The notes below the pieces were generated by a model. It ran no database searches. It saw nothing but the letters and a program-made list of their open reading frames with translations, and was not told where the DNA came from. A program made the position numbers and the translations under genes. A DNA stretch of 64,000 bases from Vibrio sp. CDRSL-10 TSBA (lineage in GTDB: Bacteria > Pseudomonadota > Gammaproteobacteria > Enterobacterales > Vibrionaceae): positions 1,922,001-1,986,000 of the forward strand of contig CP155566.1 in assembly GCA_039696685.1 (NCBI GenBank). The letters run 5' to 3'. Positions 30,187 to 40,625 of this stretch are shown here, one piece after another; the stretch's first letter is position 1, and every line of letters begins with the position of its first letter.

Positions 30187-30639
30187 TTAAGCAGTCTTTT
30201 TAAAGTACGTTTTATAACGAGTGTTCTCTAAATACCCCAAATCTTCGTAGAGCGACTGGGCCACTTTATTATCAAGCGAAGTTTCTAACTCTATACCTTT
30301 TGAATCAGTCTTTACTGCATAAATTTCAGCGAACTCCATTAGACCACGGCCCAATCCTAAACCTCTTGCTTCGCTTGTAACATACAGGTCATTCAGCACC
30401 CAGTAATGGTTTAACGAAATTGAGCTAAAACCCTGATATAAAGTAACAAAGCCCAATAGTTTCTCATCATTTAATGCGATTAAAAAAACACCTTTCCCGT
30501 CTGATATTCTTGATGAAATCCACTTTGACGATTCATCTTCGTTAGCATGGTTATCTAGACTGACAGAAAGTTGTCGATAGGCATGAAAAAGCTTGGACAA
30601 TTGTACAACGTCTTCAAGTGTTGCTTCGCGATATTCCAT
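30187..30639 (-). CDS. GNAT-family N-acetyltransferase
   Basis: A 150-residue acetyltransferase. The acetyl-CoA pocket is in LYVTSEARGLGLGRGLMEFA (R/QxxGxG/A motif), with motif B LETSLDNKVAQSLYEDLGY. The codon use is more AT-rich than the neighbouring ynj genes, which may point to later acquisition. Substrate unknown. Confidence 0.88.
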   Translation of the reverse strand: MEYREATLEDVVQLSKLFHAYRQLSVSLDNHANEDESSKWISSRISDGKGVFLIALNDEKLLGFVTLYQGFSSISLNHYWVLNDLYVTSEARGLGLGRGLMEFAEIYAVKTDSKGIELETSLDNKVAQSLYEDLGYLENTRYKTYFKKTA

Positions 30640-30740
30640 TATTTCCTCGATAGTTACTATTTGATATTCAAGCGTTCAACCGTTTTTCAAAGCAACGCTG
30701 AACAGGACAAAATTCAGCACTCCATCGGTACCTACTGCGT

Positions 30741-31637
30741 TCAATCCTGTGCACCAAGCTTATCAATCACAAAATCTAAAAAGACTTTCACCCGTTCAGG
30801 TTGATAAGAGCCGCCACGGTAGAGAGCATTCAACGGATATTTGAGCGGCATAAAACCGATATCAAGTTTTTGCAAAAGCCCCTTTTTGACATAAGGTGCA
30901 GCGAGAATATCGGGTTGATAGCTCGCCCCGACGCCTGAGAGCGTCAGCTGACGAATAAGCCTTGGGCTATTGCTTTTGAAAACAGCGAGCACGGCTAGAC
31001 TATTACCAGCATTTTTCGGATGCAAAGTATCAGCCACCACCGGCCAGCGAGCGGTGGAGTGAAGATTGCTATCGATAAGGCAAGGCAGTTGTTTTAATTC
31101 CGGCTCATGACGGTACTGTTTCGCTAAATCAGGCGCGGCATACACTGAACTTTGGAGTGACATTACCTTACGGTATCTTAAGTTGGAATCTTCAAGTTCA
31201 CAGGCACGAAAGGCGATGTCTATGCCTTGTTCCACTAAATCCAGTTTTTGGTTGGTAACGATGATATCAATCTGAATATTCGGATAGCGAACGTAAAACT
31301 CAGGGATAATTGGACTTAACATTTCTTCCGCAAAACTTTGGGAAGCCGTAACGCGTATATGACCCGAAGCCTCTTGATTATTTGAGTGGAGCTGATGATA
31401 TAGCTGGTCAAACTTATCCAGAACCTGTTGTGCTTGAAGGTAGTAATCTTGGCCTGCCTGATTCACTGAAAGCTTACGAGTAGTACGGTGAAAAAGTTTG
31501 ACGCCAAGTTGCTCTTCGACGCGGTTAACGTACTTGGACGTCAGCGATTTAGATATTCCTAACCGTTCTGAAGCTGCGGTAAATGAACCCGTTTCTATTA
31601 CTGCCACAACTGTTCTCATACCATCGATAGTGTCCAT
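30741..31637 (-). CDS. LysR-family regulator
   Basis: A 298-residue LysR protein. The N-terminal winged helix has GSFTAASERLGISKSLTSKY and the linker helix VNRVEEQLGVKLFHRTTRKL, followed by a substrate-binding domain. It is divergent from a glutathione S-transferase gene with 102 bases between them, which is its likely target. No symbol is justified. Confidence 0.92.
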   Translation of the reverse strand: MDTIDGMRTVVAVIETGSFTAASERLGISKSLTSKYVNRVEEQLGVKLFHRTTRKLSVNQAGQDYYLQAQQVLDKFDQLYHQLHSNNQEASGHIRVTASQSFAEEMLSPIIPEFYVRYPNIQIDIIVTNQKLDLVEQGIDIAFRACELEDSNLRYRKVMSLQSSVYAAPDLAKQYRHEPELKQLPCLIDSNLHSTARWPVVADTLHPKNAGNSLAVLAVFKSNSPRLIRQLTLSGVGASYQPDILAAPYVKKGLLQKLDIGFMPLKYPLNALYRGGSYQPERVKVFLDFVIDKLGAQD

Positions 31638-31739
31638 AAATTATCAACATACTGGAAATTATCATTCCATGTTAGCGGGGTTTTTCTTCTTCGCAAGTTG
31701 TTCTTAAATAACGAACAGACAAATAGTTAGGAGAAAACA

Positions 31740-32381
31740 ATGCTAAAACTATACTGGCACCCTATCTCAGGGCACGCACACCGCGTGCACATGCTGTTAA
31801 GTATCCTCGAATTGGATTTTGAGCTCATTACCGTCGATCTGCCGGCTGGGGAACATCAACGGCCGGAGTTTTTGGCACTTAATCCGTTTGGTCAAATCCC
31901 AGTTTTAGTCGATGGTGAAACCATCATTTCAGATTCGAACGCAATATTGGTTTATCTCGCTACCGTTTACGATAAGGAAAAGCAATGGTTACCGGAGGTG
32001 CCTCTGGTACGTGCAAGTATCGAGCAGTTTCTTTCTCTGGCAGCTCATCGGCTGGCGGGCTCAATAGCCAAACTACGCGCAGCAAACTTATTTAATCGCA
32101 GCATAGACAGTGAACCGTTAACTGCAGAAGCTTATAAGCTACTTGTTCAACTCCAGAACTACCAAAACGGCCGCCAATGGTTGGTCGGTACACAGCCCAC
32201 GATTGCGGACTTAGCCCTGTACAGCTATATCAAATTGGCACCAGAAGGCGGCATAGATTTAACTGACTACCCTGCTATCAAAGCTTGGCTTAAACGAGTA
32301 GAAGATCTACCTGGCTTCGTACCTATTCGACTCTCGAATGTCGGACTGCGGCAGGAAGTGATAAACAGTGATGTCCGTTAG
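31740..32381 (+). CDS. Glutathione S-transferase
   Basis: A 213-residue cytosolic GST. The thioredoxin-like half contains SGHAHRVHMLLSIL, the cis-proline and glutathione-binding NPFGQIPVLVDGETIISDSN, and a helical C-terminal domain with the N-capping region PTIADLALYSYIKLAPEGG. A GGAG ribosome site precedes the ATG. Divergent from the LysR gene that probably controls it. Confidence 0.92.
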   Translation: MLKLYWHPISGHAHRVHMLLSILELDFELITVDLPAGEHQRPEFLALNPFGQIPVLVDGETIISDSNAILVYLATVYDKEKQWLPEVPLVRASIEQFLSLAAHRLAGSIAKLRAANLFNRSIDSEPLTAEAYKLLVQLQNYQNGRQWLVGTQPTIADLALYSYIKLAPEGGIDLTDYPAIKAWLKRVEDLPGFVPIRLSNVGLRQEVINSDVR

Positions 32382-32405
32382 ACTCATCGCTATCACCGCG
32401 CTTAC

Positions 32406-32437
32406 CTCTGGTAACGCTTACTGAAGCGTTACCAGAG
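32406..32437 (+). terminator. Perfect 14-base-pair hairpin after the GST gene
   Basis: CTCTGGTAACGCTT, ACTG loop, AAGCGTTACCAGAG, 25 bases after the GST stop. The following TTATAAA is a weak T tail, so termination may be inefficient. The rest of the 341-base gap to 32722 shows no gene. Confidence 0.65.
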
Positions 32438-32722
32438 TTATAAACCCATATTGAAACTTCACTGGCATTGATTGCAAGTGAGGATTGCTAGTGAGGTTTT
32501 GCTCTAACCAACAACAGGACAAAACGGTTTAAAGCCGTGCTCTCAAGTGTTGCTGTAATCCTCCGTCATTGAAGGGCACCTCACTGATACTCGACCTGCC
32601 AGAGGCTAATATTTCTTACGCCAACAACTGACAACAAAACAGGACCTCCGTTTGTTGTCTAAAATCTTACAGATACACAACCACCAAAACACACAGCGCC
32701 CATGACAATTCAGGGAGAGGCA

Positions 32723-33457
32723 ATGGAACACCCAGTTGTCACACTTACACAAGCCAGTAAAAGCTTTGTCGATGGTAAAGAGACACATCGCGTTCTGGAA
32801 CAGGTCGATTTCTCCCTGACGCGCGCGGCAAGTGTCGCGTTAACCGGGGCCAGTGGCAGTGGGAAAAGTACCCTGCTCAATGTGATTGCGGGCTTTGAGC
32901 AGCTGACTAAGGGCGAGCTGTGGTTAGACGGAGAGAACACCGCCACCTGGAAAGATGCTCAATGGGGCCGCTTTCGTTATCAAAAGCTTGGCGTCATCTT
33001 CCAGCAATTTAATCTGTTAACGCCTCTCAACGTTCAGCAAAATATCGCCTTTCCGCTGCAGTTAAACCAGCGCAAATGGGATGCGTGGTGTGACTATCTG
33101 GTGGACACACTGGGTATCCGTCCCCTGCTTGAACGGCATGTCTCTGCCCTTTCCGGCGGTCAGCAGCAACGCGTGGCGATAGCCCGGGCTTTAGCCCACC
33201 AACCCAAACTGTTACTGGCTGACGAACCAACCGGCAACCTGGATCAAAAAGCCGGTTCAGAAGTGATGAGGCTGATCAGCGAGCTCACCACACAGGGCAA
33301 CACCGCGGTACTTTTGGTCACTCACAACCCGGAATGTGCCGGATTTATGCAGACTCACTTATGCCTGAACAATGGGCGCTTAAACAATGGACAGCTGACT
33401 TCTGCACAGCAAAGCTCTATGCACCAGAATAACGGCCAGCCGCATGAAACCGACTAA
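32723..33457 (+). CDS. Lipoprotein-release-type ABC ATPase
   Basis: A 244-residue LolD/MacB-like ATPase. Walker A GASGSGKST, signature LSGGQQQRVAIARAL, Walker B LLLADEPTGNLDQ and switch LVTHNPEC are seen. The ATG at 32723 has a good ribosome site (GGGAGAGG); an ATG 21 bases earlier has none. The gene overlaps the permease by 14 bases. Similar ATPase/FtsX/lipocalin operons are known as att-like clusters. Confidence 0.92.
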   Translation: MEHPVVTLTQASKSFVDGKETHRVLEQVDFSLTRAASVALTGASGSGKSTLLNVIAGFEQLTKGELWLDGENTATWKDAQWGRFRYQKLGVIFQQFNLLTPLNVQQNIAFPLQLNQRKWDAWCDYLVDTLGIRPLLERHVSALSGGQQQRVAIARALAHQPKLLLADEPTGNLDQKAGSEVMRLISELTTQGNTAVLLVTHNPECAGFMQTHLCLNNGRLNNGQLTSAQQSSMHQNNGQPHETD

Positions 33458-35934
33458 GCTTGCGCATATTCAACTCACCCTGAGGTTATTTGCGGCGCAT
33501 TACCGGCAGGCGCCCTTGCAAGCGGCGGCGATTCTGATTGGTATCGTGCTGGCGGTCACCTTGTTTGTCGCGGTGCAGGCCATCAACCTCAATGCTAAAC
33601 GCAGCTATGCACAATCGACCGAACAGCTGAGTGCACAAGCTCAAACTCTGATTATTCCGCCCGCAGGTCAGCGCTATTTATCCGAATCGCTCTACTTTTC
33701 ACTACGGCAACAAGGGTTGAGCGCTTCACTGCCAGTGATTGAGGGCAAAGTCAGGGATGCGCAAGGCCGTCGTTGGTCTGTACAGGGCAGCGATCTGATT
33801 GCCGCGCTCTCTTCGGGTTTCTCGTTACTCTGCTGATTCTGAGCACGGGCCACCGATCTCGCTGTTTGATAGTACCCTGCCTCTGACTGAACTCTTAGCG
33901 GGTGAGCCGATAGTGATGATGAGTCAGTCCCAACACAAAACGCTGGGCTCAGCCCCGCTGATGACTCTGGATAGCATCCAAACCAAGGTTGTGGTGGTGC
34001 CCGATGAATGGCAACTGGGCAGCCGCATGTTGATGGATATCAGTTTCGCCCAGCGGTTACTGAATAAACCGGGGCAACTGAGCTATATCGCTGTCTTTGA
34101 GTCAGGCAATAAGGCGCGTTCCAACTGGCACAATCTGGTCGGCGAACAAGGACAATGGATTACCAATACTCAAAGTACTGACCTTAGCGCGCTGACCGAA
34201 AGTTTCCACCTCAATCTCACAGCAATGAGTTTGCTGGCATTTTTAGTCGGTCTGTTCATCGCCTACAACGGTGTGAAGTACAGCTTGCTTAAACGCAACC
34301 GGCTGTTAGTACAAATCCAGCAATCCGGCATTACAGCGCGGTTGGTGTTGTCCGCTTTGTTAGTGGAACTGACTGCGCTGGTGACAGCCGGTGCGTCACT
34401 GGGGTTTATATTAGGTATGCAACTGAGCCACTGGCTGCACCCCACGGTCGCCTTAACGCTTGAGCAGCTTTACGGGGCCACCCTGCTGCCCGGGATCTGG
34501 CGCTGGCAATGGTGGGCTCAGGCGCTGCTGCTGACTTGGGCCGCAACGCTGCTGGCGTGCTGGCAGCACTTTAAACAGCGGGTTCAGCAGCCGCTCGCTT
34601 CCCACAGCGGATTGTATCAGGCGCCGCAAAGGGCGAATGAACGTCAGCTGTTTATCATTGGTGCTCTGCTCACGCTGTTCGCTCTGGCCGGGTTATGGGT
34701 AAGTGACCATCATCGTTTCACCATGGCCTGGCTTGGCGTGTTGGTGCTCTCCATCCCCTTTTACCTGCCGCATACGCTCGGCGCGCTCGCACGCTGGAGT
34801 AAACGGCGCACGAGATCGGGCCTGATACACTATCTGTTTGCCGAACTGCTTGAACTGATCGCGCCACTCTCACTCGCCATGATGGCACTGCTGCTGGCGG
34901 TCACCGCCAATATCGGCATGAATACCTTGGTCGGCAGCTTCGAATCCACTTTAAAGCAATGGCTTAACCAACGGCTGCATGCCGATATTTATGTCAGCCC
35001 TTCACAGGCGAATATGGCCAGCGTCGAGCACGCGCTTGAACGCTTCAGCAACATTGAGCAAGTCTATAAACAGTATTATGTGGACGACAACCTGCAAGGT
35101 TTGCCGATCTCGCTTGGCACCAAAGACAGAGACACTTTACAACAAACCATGGTGTTTAAATCTCATGTTAGCGATTTTTGGCCGCGCTTCTACCAAGGAA
35201 AGTTGGCCGCGATCAGTGAACCCACCGCGGTAAAACTTAATTTAGCCCTTGGCAGCCCGCTTAAACTTAACGCGCTGCCCAATAAGACACTGCACGTCGG
35301 CGCGATCTTTTTCGACTACGGCGCCCCCAAAGGTGAAATATTGATCGCGCCCGGATTATGGCGCGAGAGTGGCTTTACAGACTTACCCACCAGCCTCGGC
35401 ATCAAAGTCTCCGGCGACCCACAAGCGATGTATCAGCAGTTGCAACAGCAACTCAATCTGAGTACTGGCCAGCTCTACGATCAAGCGACAATCAAATCCA
35501 CCGCTCTGGATATTTTCACGCAAACTTTTGCCATCACACGTGCGCTGAACAGCGTGACCTTACTGGTGGCCGTGATTGGGCTGTTCAGCGCCTGCTTTAT
35601 GCTACTCGATGCGCGTAAAGCCGCCATCGCAAGGTTGTATGCGCTCGGCGTGCATCGTCGCAAGCTGATGGCACTGGTAGTTGGGCAAATCACCGTCCTC
35701 GTCTGCTTTACGCTGGTTATCGCTCTGCCGTTGGGGGCACTGGTCGGCTATATACTGACAGATGTGGTGACCTTGCGCGCCTTTGGCTGGAGTTTAACTT
35801 ACCAGTGGAGCTGGAGTGACGCGCTGAGTATCGCGCTCATCACCATCGTTGTAGCGGTAACCGCAACCCTGATTCCGCTGTGGCGCTTAGTCAGCAAACC
35901 CGTGATGTCCAGCCTGCAAAGTGAGGTGTTATGA
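33444..35934 (+). CDS. FtsX-like ABC permease (one-base frame break)
   Basis: An 829-residue permease after correction, with an N-terminal helix, periplasmic MacB-like domain, and two sets of helices typical of large FtsX proteins. The frame breaks at 33817-33821 (GTTTC); one T fewer gives ALSSGSRYSADSEHGPPIS. The C-terminal helices include LARLYALGVHRRKLMALVVG, the usual cytoplasmic coupling helix. The stop overlaps the next start as ATGA. Probably moves a lipid or lipoprotein across the envelope with the ATPase before it. Confidence 0.88.
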
Positions 35935-37043
35935 GAAATCCGATAGTGAGCAATCTTATCCTCGCACTGGGCTGTTTTTCCCTTATCGGCTGTGAAGAGC
36001 CGCAACCTAACCGCGTCGATCTGTTGCTCGGTGGCAATGAACCACAAACGGCGCAGCAGCCGTTCACACAGGTGGTGCAAGGCGTGCCTCTCTCCTTCCC
36101 TGCCGATCACCGCGCGCATCGCGACTTTCGCCATGAATGGTGGTATTTAACCGCCAACCTCACCGATGAGCAGGGTAATCCGCTTGGTTTGCAGTGGACT
36201 CAATTCCGTTTTGCTTCTGCACCCCAAAACCATGCCTCCGATAGCCGCGAAACGGGCTGGCAAAGCCGGCAAATCTATATGGCGCACAGCGCGGTCACGA
36301 CGCAAGAACAACACTACGCCGATGAAAAGTGGTCGCGGGACAAGGCTCAGCTTGCCGGGGTCGATGACTCACCCTTTCGGGTCTATCTCGATGATTGGCA
36401 ATGGACATCAGCGAGCGATGACCTATTTCCTGCCACCTTAATCACCCGCTCGAAGCAATTTGGTTACTCGCTCACCCTCACCAGCGAAGCCCCTTATCAA
36501 AAACAAGGCGAGCAAGGCTACAGCACCAAAAGTGCTGATGGTCAGGTCGCTTCCTACTATTACAGTCAGCCCTTTATTGATGTGCAAGGAGAAGTCACCA
36601 TCGACGGCAAGACATTGCGTGTCTCAGGCAAAGGATGGATAGACCGGGAGTGGAGCTCGCAATATTTACACGACTCACAGCAAGGGTGGGACTGGTTCGC
36701 ACTCAGGTTAAGTGATGACATCAGCTTAGTGGTGTTCCAGATGCGCGATGCGAAAACCGGCCAGGCCAGTTATGCACATGCCCGGCTGATGAATAAAAAC
36801 GGCGCAGGAACCGCGGTCGAACAAAAAGATATTCGCTTAGAGGCCATTAAGCAGACCGAAATTGACGCAACGCGTTACCCGACACAGTGGCAGTTGTCGA
36901 TTCCACGTCACCAAATACAACTCACCATTAGCGCGCTCAATCCAAACGCCCAAATGCCACTGTCTGTCCCTTACTGGGAGGGGCCGGTAACCATTGAAGG
37001 CACTCATTCCGGCACGGGGTATATGGAGCTTACCGGCTACTGA
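35931..37043 (+). CDS. CrtC/AttH-type lipocalin-like lipoprotein
   Basis: A 370-residue protein with lipoprotein signal (FSLIGCEEPQ lipobox). The hydroxyneurosporene-synthase/AttH fold is indicated by FRHEWWYLTANLTDEQGNPL, YFYQPF-like YYYSQPFIDVQGEV and GWDWFALRLSDDISLVVFQM. Co-translated with the ABC permease, it probably acts as the periplasmic partner of the exporter, as in attEFGH clusters. The substrate is not known. Confidence 0.85.
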   Translation: MRNPIVSNLILALGCFSLIGCEEPQPNRVDLLLGGNEPQTAQQPFTQVVQGVPLSFPADHRAHRDFRHEWWYLTANLTDEQGNPLGLQWTQFRFASAPQNHASDSRETGWQSRQIYMAHSAVTTQEQHYADEKWSRDKAQLAGVDDSPFRVYLDDWQWTSASDDLFPATLITRSKQFGYSLTLTSEAPYQKQGEQGYSTKSADGQVASYYYSQPFIDVQGEVTIDGKTLRVSGKGWIDREWSSQYLHDSQQGWDWFALRLSDDISLVVFQMRDAKTGQASYAHARLMNKNGAGTAVEQKDIRLEAIKQTEIDATRYPTQWQLSIPRHQIQLTISALNPNAQMPLSVPYWEGPVTIEGTHSGTGYMELTGY

Positions 37044-37208
37044 ATCCGTACTGCTAGGTGATACCAACCCATCAATTAACCTATGATTGATCTTATTTTC
37101 AACCAGTTACGTATCACGGTCACGAAGCCAGCCTACGGCTAACAAGGCTTGATTTCGACCGGGCAGCGCCACATTTGCCTATCACCTTGACTTAAAACGG
37201 AACCAAAC

Positions 37209-37880
37209 ATGCAGAACAAGACATTGAACAGTCAGCAAATCGCCGAGATGGAAAGTCGTTATCGCGCAAGATTAATCAGCAGTCTAAGCGGCTTTAAAAG
37301 TGCCAATCTGGTGGGTACGGTTGATGTTGACGGAAACACTAACCTGGCGATTGTCAGCTCAGTGACGCATATCGGTTCTAACCCGCCGTTGATCAGTTTT
37401 ATCAGCAGTCCGAAATCTGTCGAACGCCACACGCTGGAAAATATTTTGCAGACTGGGGTGTTTAGTTTGAATTCGGTGCAAGCAGACTTCGCTCCCCTTG
37501 CCCACCAAACCTCAGCACGCTATCCAAAGCAACAAAGTGAATTTCAGGCTGTTGGATTAACCCCGCAATTTGAGGACGGCTTTGCCGCACCTTTTGTGCA
37601 AGAGAGCCAGGTCAAGATCGCCTTGAAGCTGGTTGAGCACCACACCATCAAGGCCAACAACACCGAGATGGTGATCGGTCAGGTTGAGCAAATTCACCTG
37701 CCCCAAGAGATCATCATGCCGGACGGCTATCTTGATATTGAATCAATCGATTGGGTAACCATCAGCGGCCTGGATAGTTACCACACCACGCAACGACAGT
37801 TCCGCCTGCAATACGCCAAACCCGACAAGCCGTTACTGCCCCTTTCAGTTTCTGGTAAGAAAAGCGCGTATCCTGAGTGA
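37209..37880 (+). CDS. Flavin reductase-like FMN-binding protein
   Basis: A 223-residue protein with the split-barrel flavin-reductase fold: GFKSANLVGTVDVDGNTNLA, SVTHIGSNPPLISFIS and FSLNSVQADFAPLAHQTSAR. The N-terminus is a helix (MQNKTLNSQQIAEMESRYRA). It stands alone, 165 bases past the att-like operon. It may reduce FMN or be a flavin-dependent oxidoreductase; no partner is evident. Confidence 0.85.
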   Translation: MQNKTLNSQQIAEMESRYRARLISSLSGFKSANLVGTVDVDGNTNLAIVSSVTHIGSNPPLISFISSPKSVERHTLENILQTGVFSLNSVQADFAPLAHQTSARYPKQQSEFQAVGLTPQFEDGFAAPFVQESQVKIALKLVEHHTIKANNTEMVIGQVEQIHLPQEIIMPDGYLDIESIDWVTISGLDSYHTTQRQFRLQYAKPDKPLLPLSVSGKKSAYPE

Positions 37881-37965
37881 ATGACGAGAAAATATGGGGC
37901 CGTTAGATTTTAGTAGGGATAAAACTGCACCGTTATGGCAGCTTTTATCCAATCACAGGGCAATA

Positions 37966-39172
37966 TCAGTCGCAGCGTTTCCAGCACACATGCGATGCCC
38001 TGACCAATACCGATACACATTGAGACCAACGCATAGCGTTTGCCGGTCTGCTCCAATTGGCGCATCGCGGTGAGGAGAAGACGCGCTCCCGATGCACCCA
38101 GCGGATGGCCAACCGCAATGGCACCGCCATTCGGGTTCACTCGCTCGTCGTCAAACGCGAGGTTAAGCTTTTGTAAACACCCCAAAACCTGTACAGCAAA
38201 CGCTTCATTCAGTTCGATGATGTCCATATCGTCGATCGACAGGCCAGCCCGTTGCAAGGCTTTTTGTGCGGCCGGTGCCGCGCCCAGCCCCATAACTCTC
38301 GGCTCGACACCGGCGATAGCCGCACCAATGACTTTCGCCCGCGCTTTCAGCCCCAACGCTTCGCCTTTTGCCCGGTCACCCAATAGCAGAGCCGCCGCAC
38401 CATCATTGATCCCTGAAGCATTGCCTGCCGTGACGGTTCCGCCCGGAGTCAGGGGTTGCAGCGCACTCAGCTTGTCCAACTGGGTGTTGAGACGCGGATG
38501 CTCATCCTGATCCGCCACGGAATACGGGCATTTTCGCTGGTTGGTTTTAACCTGAGTCGCCAAAATTTCACCGTTAAAGAAGCCACGTTCCAAAGCTTGT
38601 TGATAGTTAAACTGCGAGCGGTAAGCAAACTGGTCCGCTGCTTGTTTGGATATCGCACAGTCGGTCGCAATGTTTTCAGCAGTCTGCACCAAAGAGTCGT
38701 TGCCAATTTTGTCGAGCAGCGCTTTATTGGCAAATCGCCAGCCAATCGCTGAATCTTCAAATTTAGGCACACTGGAAAACGGTGACTCAGCCTTCGCCAT
38801 CACCAATGGTGCCCGGCTCATACTTTCAACACCACCGGCAATAAAGAAGTCCCCTTCATTGTTACTGGCCATGCGATACGCATCCAACACCGCAGCAACC
38901 CCCGAGCCACATAAACGATTCACGGTCATGCCACCGGTGGTGATGTTTAAGTCAGCCAGCAGCGCCGCATTCCGCGCGATATTGCGAGAGTCTTCTCCCG
39001 CCTGATTGGTATCGCCGATAATCACATCTTCAATGTGATCCTTTACAGCCGGTGATTTGTCTATGAGATGCTTAATGCATTGGGCCAGCAGATCGTCCGG
39101 GCGGGTATACGCTAATACACCGCCTTGTTTACCAAATGGCGTACGAATTCCATCAAAGATTGTAATGTCCAT
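37966..39172 (-). CDS. pcaF: Beta-ketoadipyl-CoA thiolase-like (PcaF-like), with concealed one-base frame break
   Basis: Thiolase that cleaves a 3-oxoacyl-CoA to acetyl-CoA and a shorter acyl-CoA. Catalytic Cys in VNRLCGSGVAAV, His in GGAIAVGHPLGASGA, and the end VSMCIGIGQGIACVLE are typical, as is DEHPRLNTQLDKLSALQPL. The uncorrected frame runs on for some 22 extra, unrelated residues to 37910. A GTTTC at 37977-37981 lies at the junction; one base fewer ends the protein at LERCD (stop at 37966), close to PcaF ends, for 401 residues. Last gene of a four-gene operon. Confidence 0.88.
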
Positions 39173-39180
39173 ATTTCATC

Positions 39181-39888
39181 CTATAGCTCAGGGGTAAAAA
39201 GGGTCTTCACCCCTTCTTCAGGTAACAGCAAAGGAGCACCGGTAAACTGCTGAAGCTGCTCAACACTGAGTCCTTCCACAATTTCGCGTACAATAAATCC
39301 GTTCACGCTGGTATCAATGACCGCCAGATTGGTATAGATGCGGGTGATCACCCCAATTCCTGTCAGCGGATAGCTGCATTGCGCGACTAATTTTGGTTGC
39401 CCGTCACGGGTCACATGCTCGGTCAGTACTCCGATGTTTTTGACACCCGCCACTAGGTCCATCGCGCCGCCAACGGCAGGAATGGCGTTCGGGTCATTGG
39501 TGATCCAGTTAGCGAGGTCACCACGGGCTGAAACCTGCATTGCACCTAAGAAGCAACGGTTAATATGCCCGCCACGCATCATGGCAAAACTGTCTGCCTG
39601 ATTAAAAAACGAGCACCCAGGTATCATCGATACCGGACGTTTACCAGCATTGATCAGCTCGGGGTCACACGCTTCTTCTTCCGGCGTCGGACCAAATCCG
39701 AGTATGCCGTTCTCAGTGTGGTAACAGACTGTTTTGCCTTTCTCAACAAATTCGGCGACCTTTTCCGGGATGCCGATGCCCAAGTTGACATAAGACCCAT
39801 CTTCAATATCCTGGGCTGCGCGCCAGGCCATCTGGTTGCGGGTGAGCCCTAACGAAGACAGTTGCTGTACGGATAATTGCTCTACCAT
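39181..39888 (-). CDS. pcaJ: 3-oxoacid CoA-transferase subunit B (PcaJ-like)
   Basis: A 235-residue beta subunit. The catalytic-glutamate region reads YHTENGILGFGPTPEEEACD, with GGHINRCFLGAMQVSARGDL and GAMDLVAGVKNIGV after it. It overlaps pcaI by seven bases and is followed after eight bases by the thiolase. Sequence of subunit A favours 3-oxoadipate as acceptor; acetoacetate cannot be excluded. Confidence 0.88.
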   Translation of the reverse strand: MVEQLSVQQLSSLGLTRNQMAWRAAQDIEDGSYVNLGIGIPEKVAEFVEKGKTVCYHTENGILGFGPTPEEEACDPELINAGKRPVSMIPGCSFFNQADSFAMMRGGHINRCFLGAMQVSARGDLANWITNDPNAIPAVGGAMDLVAGVKNIGVLTEHVTRDGQPKLVAQCSYPLTGIGVITRIYTNLAVIDTSVNGFIVREIVEGLSVEQLQQFTGAPLLLPEEGVKTLFTPEL

Positions 39889-40593
39889 GGGTAACGTCTC
39901 CCTTGACGAATGAGTTCACTTTCTTGCAATGGCTGTGTCACTTCAACCAGTGTATTGACGAATAATTGGGGAGTAACCACAGCTTCAGGGTCAATGCCGC
40001 CCGGCTCGACGATTTGACGTGCCTGTACGATGGTCTTTTTCGCCGCCGTGCACATCATGGGGTTAAAATTGCGTGCCGTTTTGTTGTAGGTCAGGTTGCC
40101 CAAACTGTCGGCACGCTCTGCTTTAATTAGCGCGACATCTGCCGTGAGTGAGCGTTCAAGTAAGTAGGGAATGCCGTCAAAGTATTTCTCTTCTTTACCT
40201 TCTGCCAGTGGCGTCCCCACCCCTGTTGGGGTATAAAAGCCTGGGATCCCCGCACCACCACAGCGAATTCGTTCCGCTAAAGTGCCTTGAGGAACAATGT
40301 CCAGCTCAATCTCACCAGCAAGATACCTTTCGGTAAAAGCAATCGAATTGGATGATCTCGGGAAAGAGCACACCATCTTTTTGACCTGTCCGGCATGAAT
40401 CAATGCGGCAAGTCCGATATAGCCATTCCCGGCATTGTTGGAGATAATCGTCAGCTCTTTCGCACCATGATCCACCAGAGCGTGGATGAGTTTCGATAGG
40501 GCTCCCGGCCTCGCCAAAACCACCAATAAAAATGGAGTCACCATCTTTAATGGATGCAATGGCTTCAGCAACATTATTTACGACTTTATTCAT
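39882..40593 (-). CDS. pcaI: 3-oxoadipate CoA-transferase subunit A (PcaI-like; one-base frame break)
   Basis: Alpha subunit with the family glycine-rich start SIFIGGFGEAGSPIEL and the ISNNAGNGYIGLAALIHAG, CSFPRSSNS and TARNFNPMMCTAAKKTI motifs that resemble PcaI. The frame breaks at 40490-40494 (GTTTC on plus); one base fewer gives GSPIELIHALVDHGAKELTI. Corrected length 236. It lies 32 bases past the SDR gene and overlaps pcaJ. Confidence 0.87.
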
Positions 40594-40625
40594 TCGCCTA
40601 CTTCCTTATATCCGCTGATTCATCG

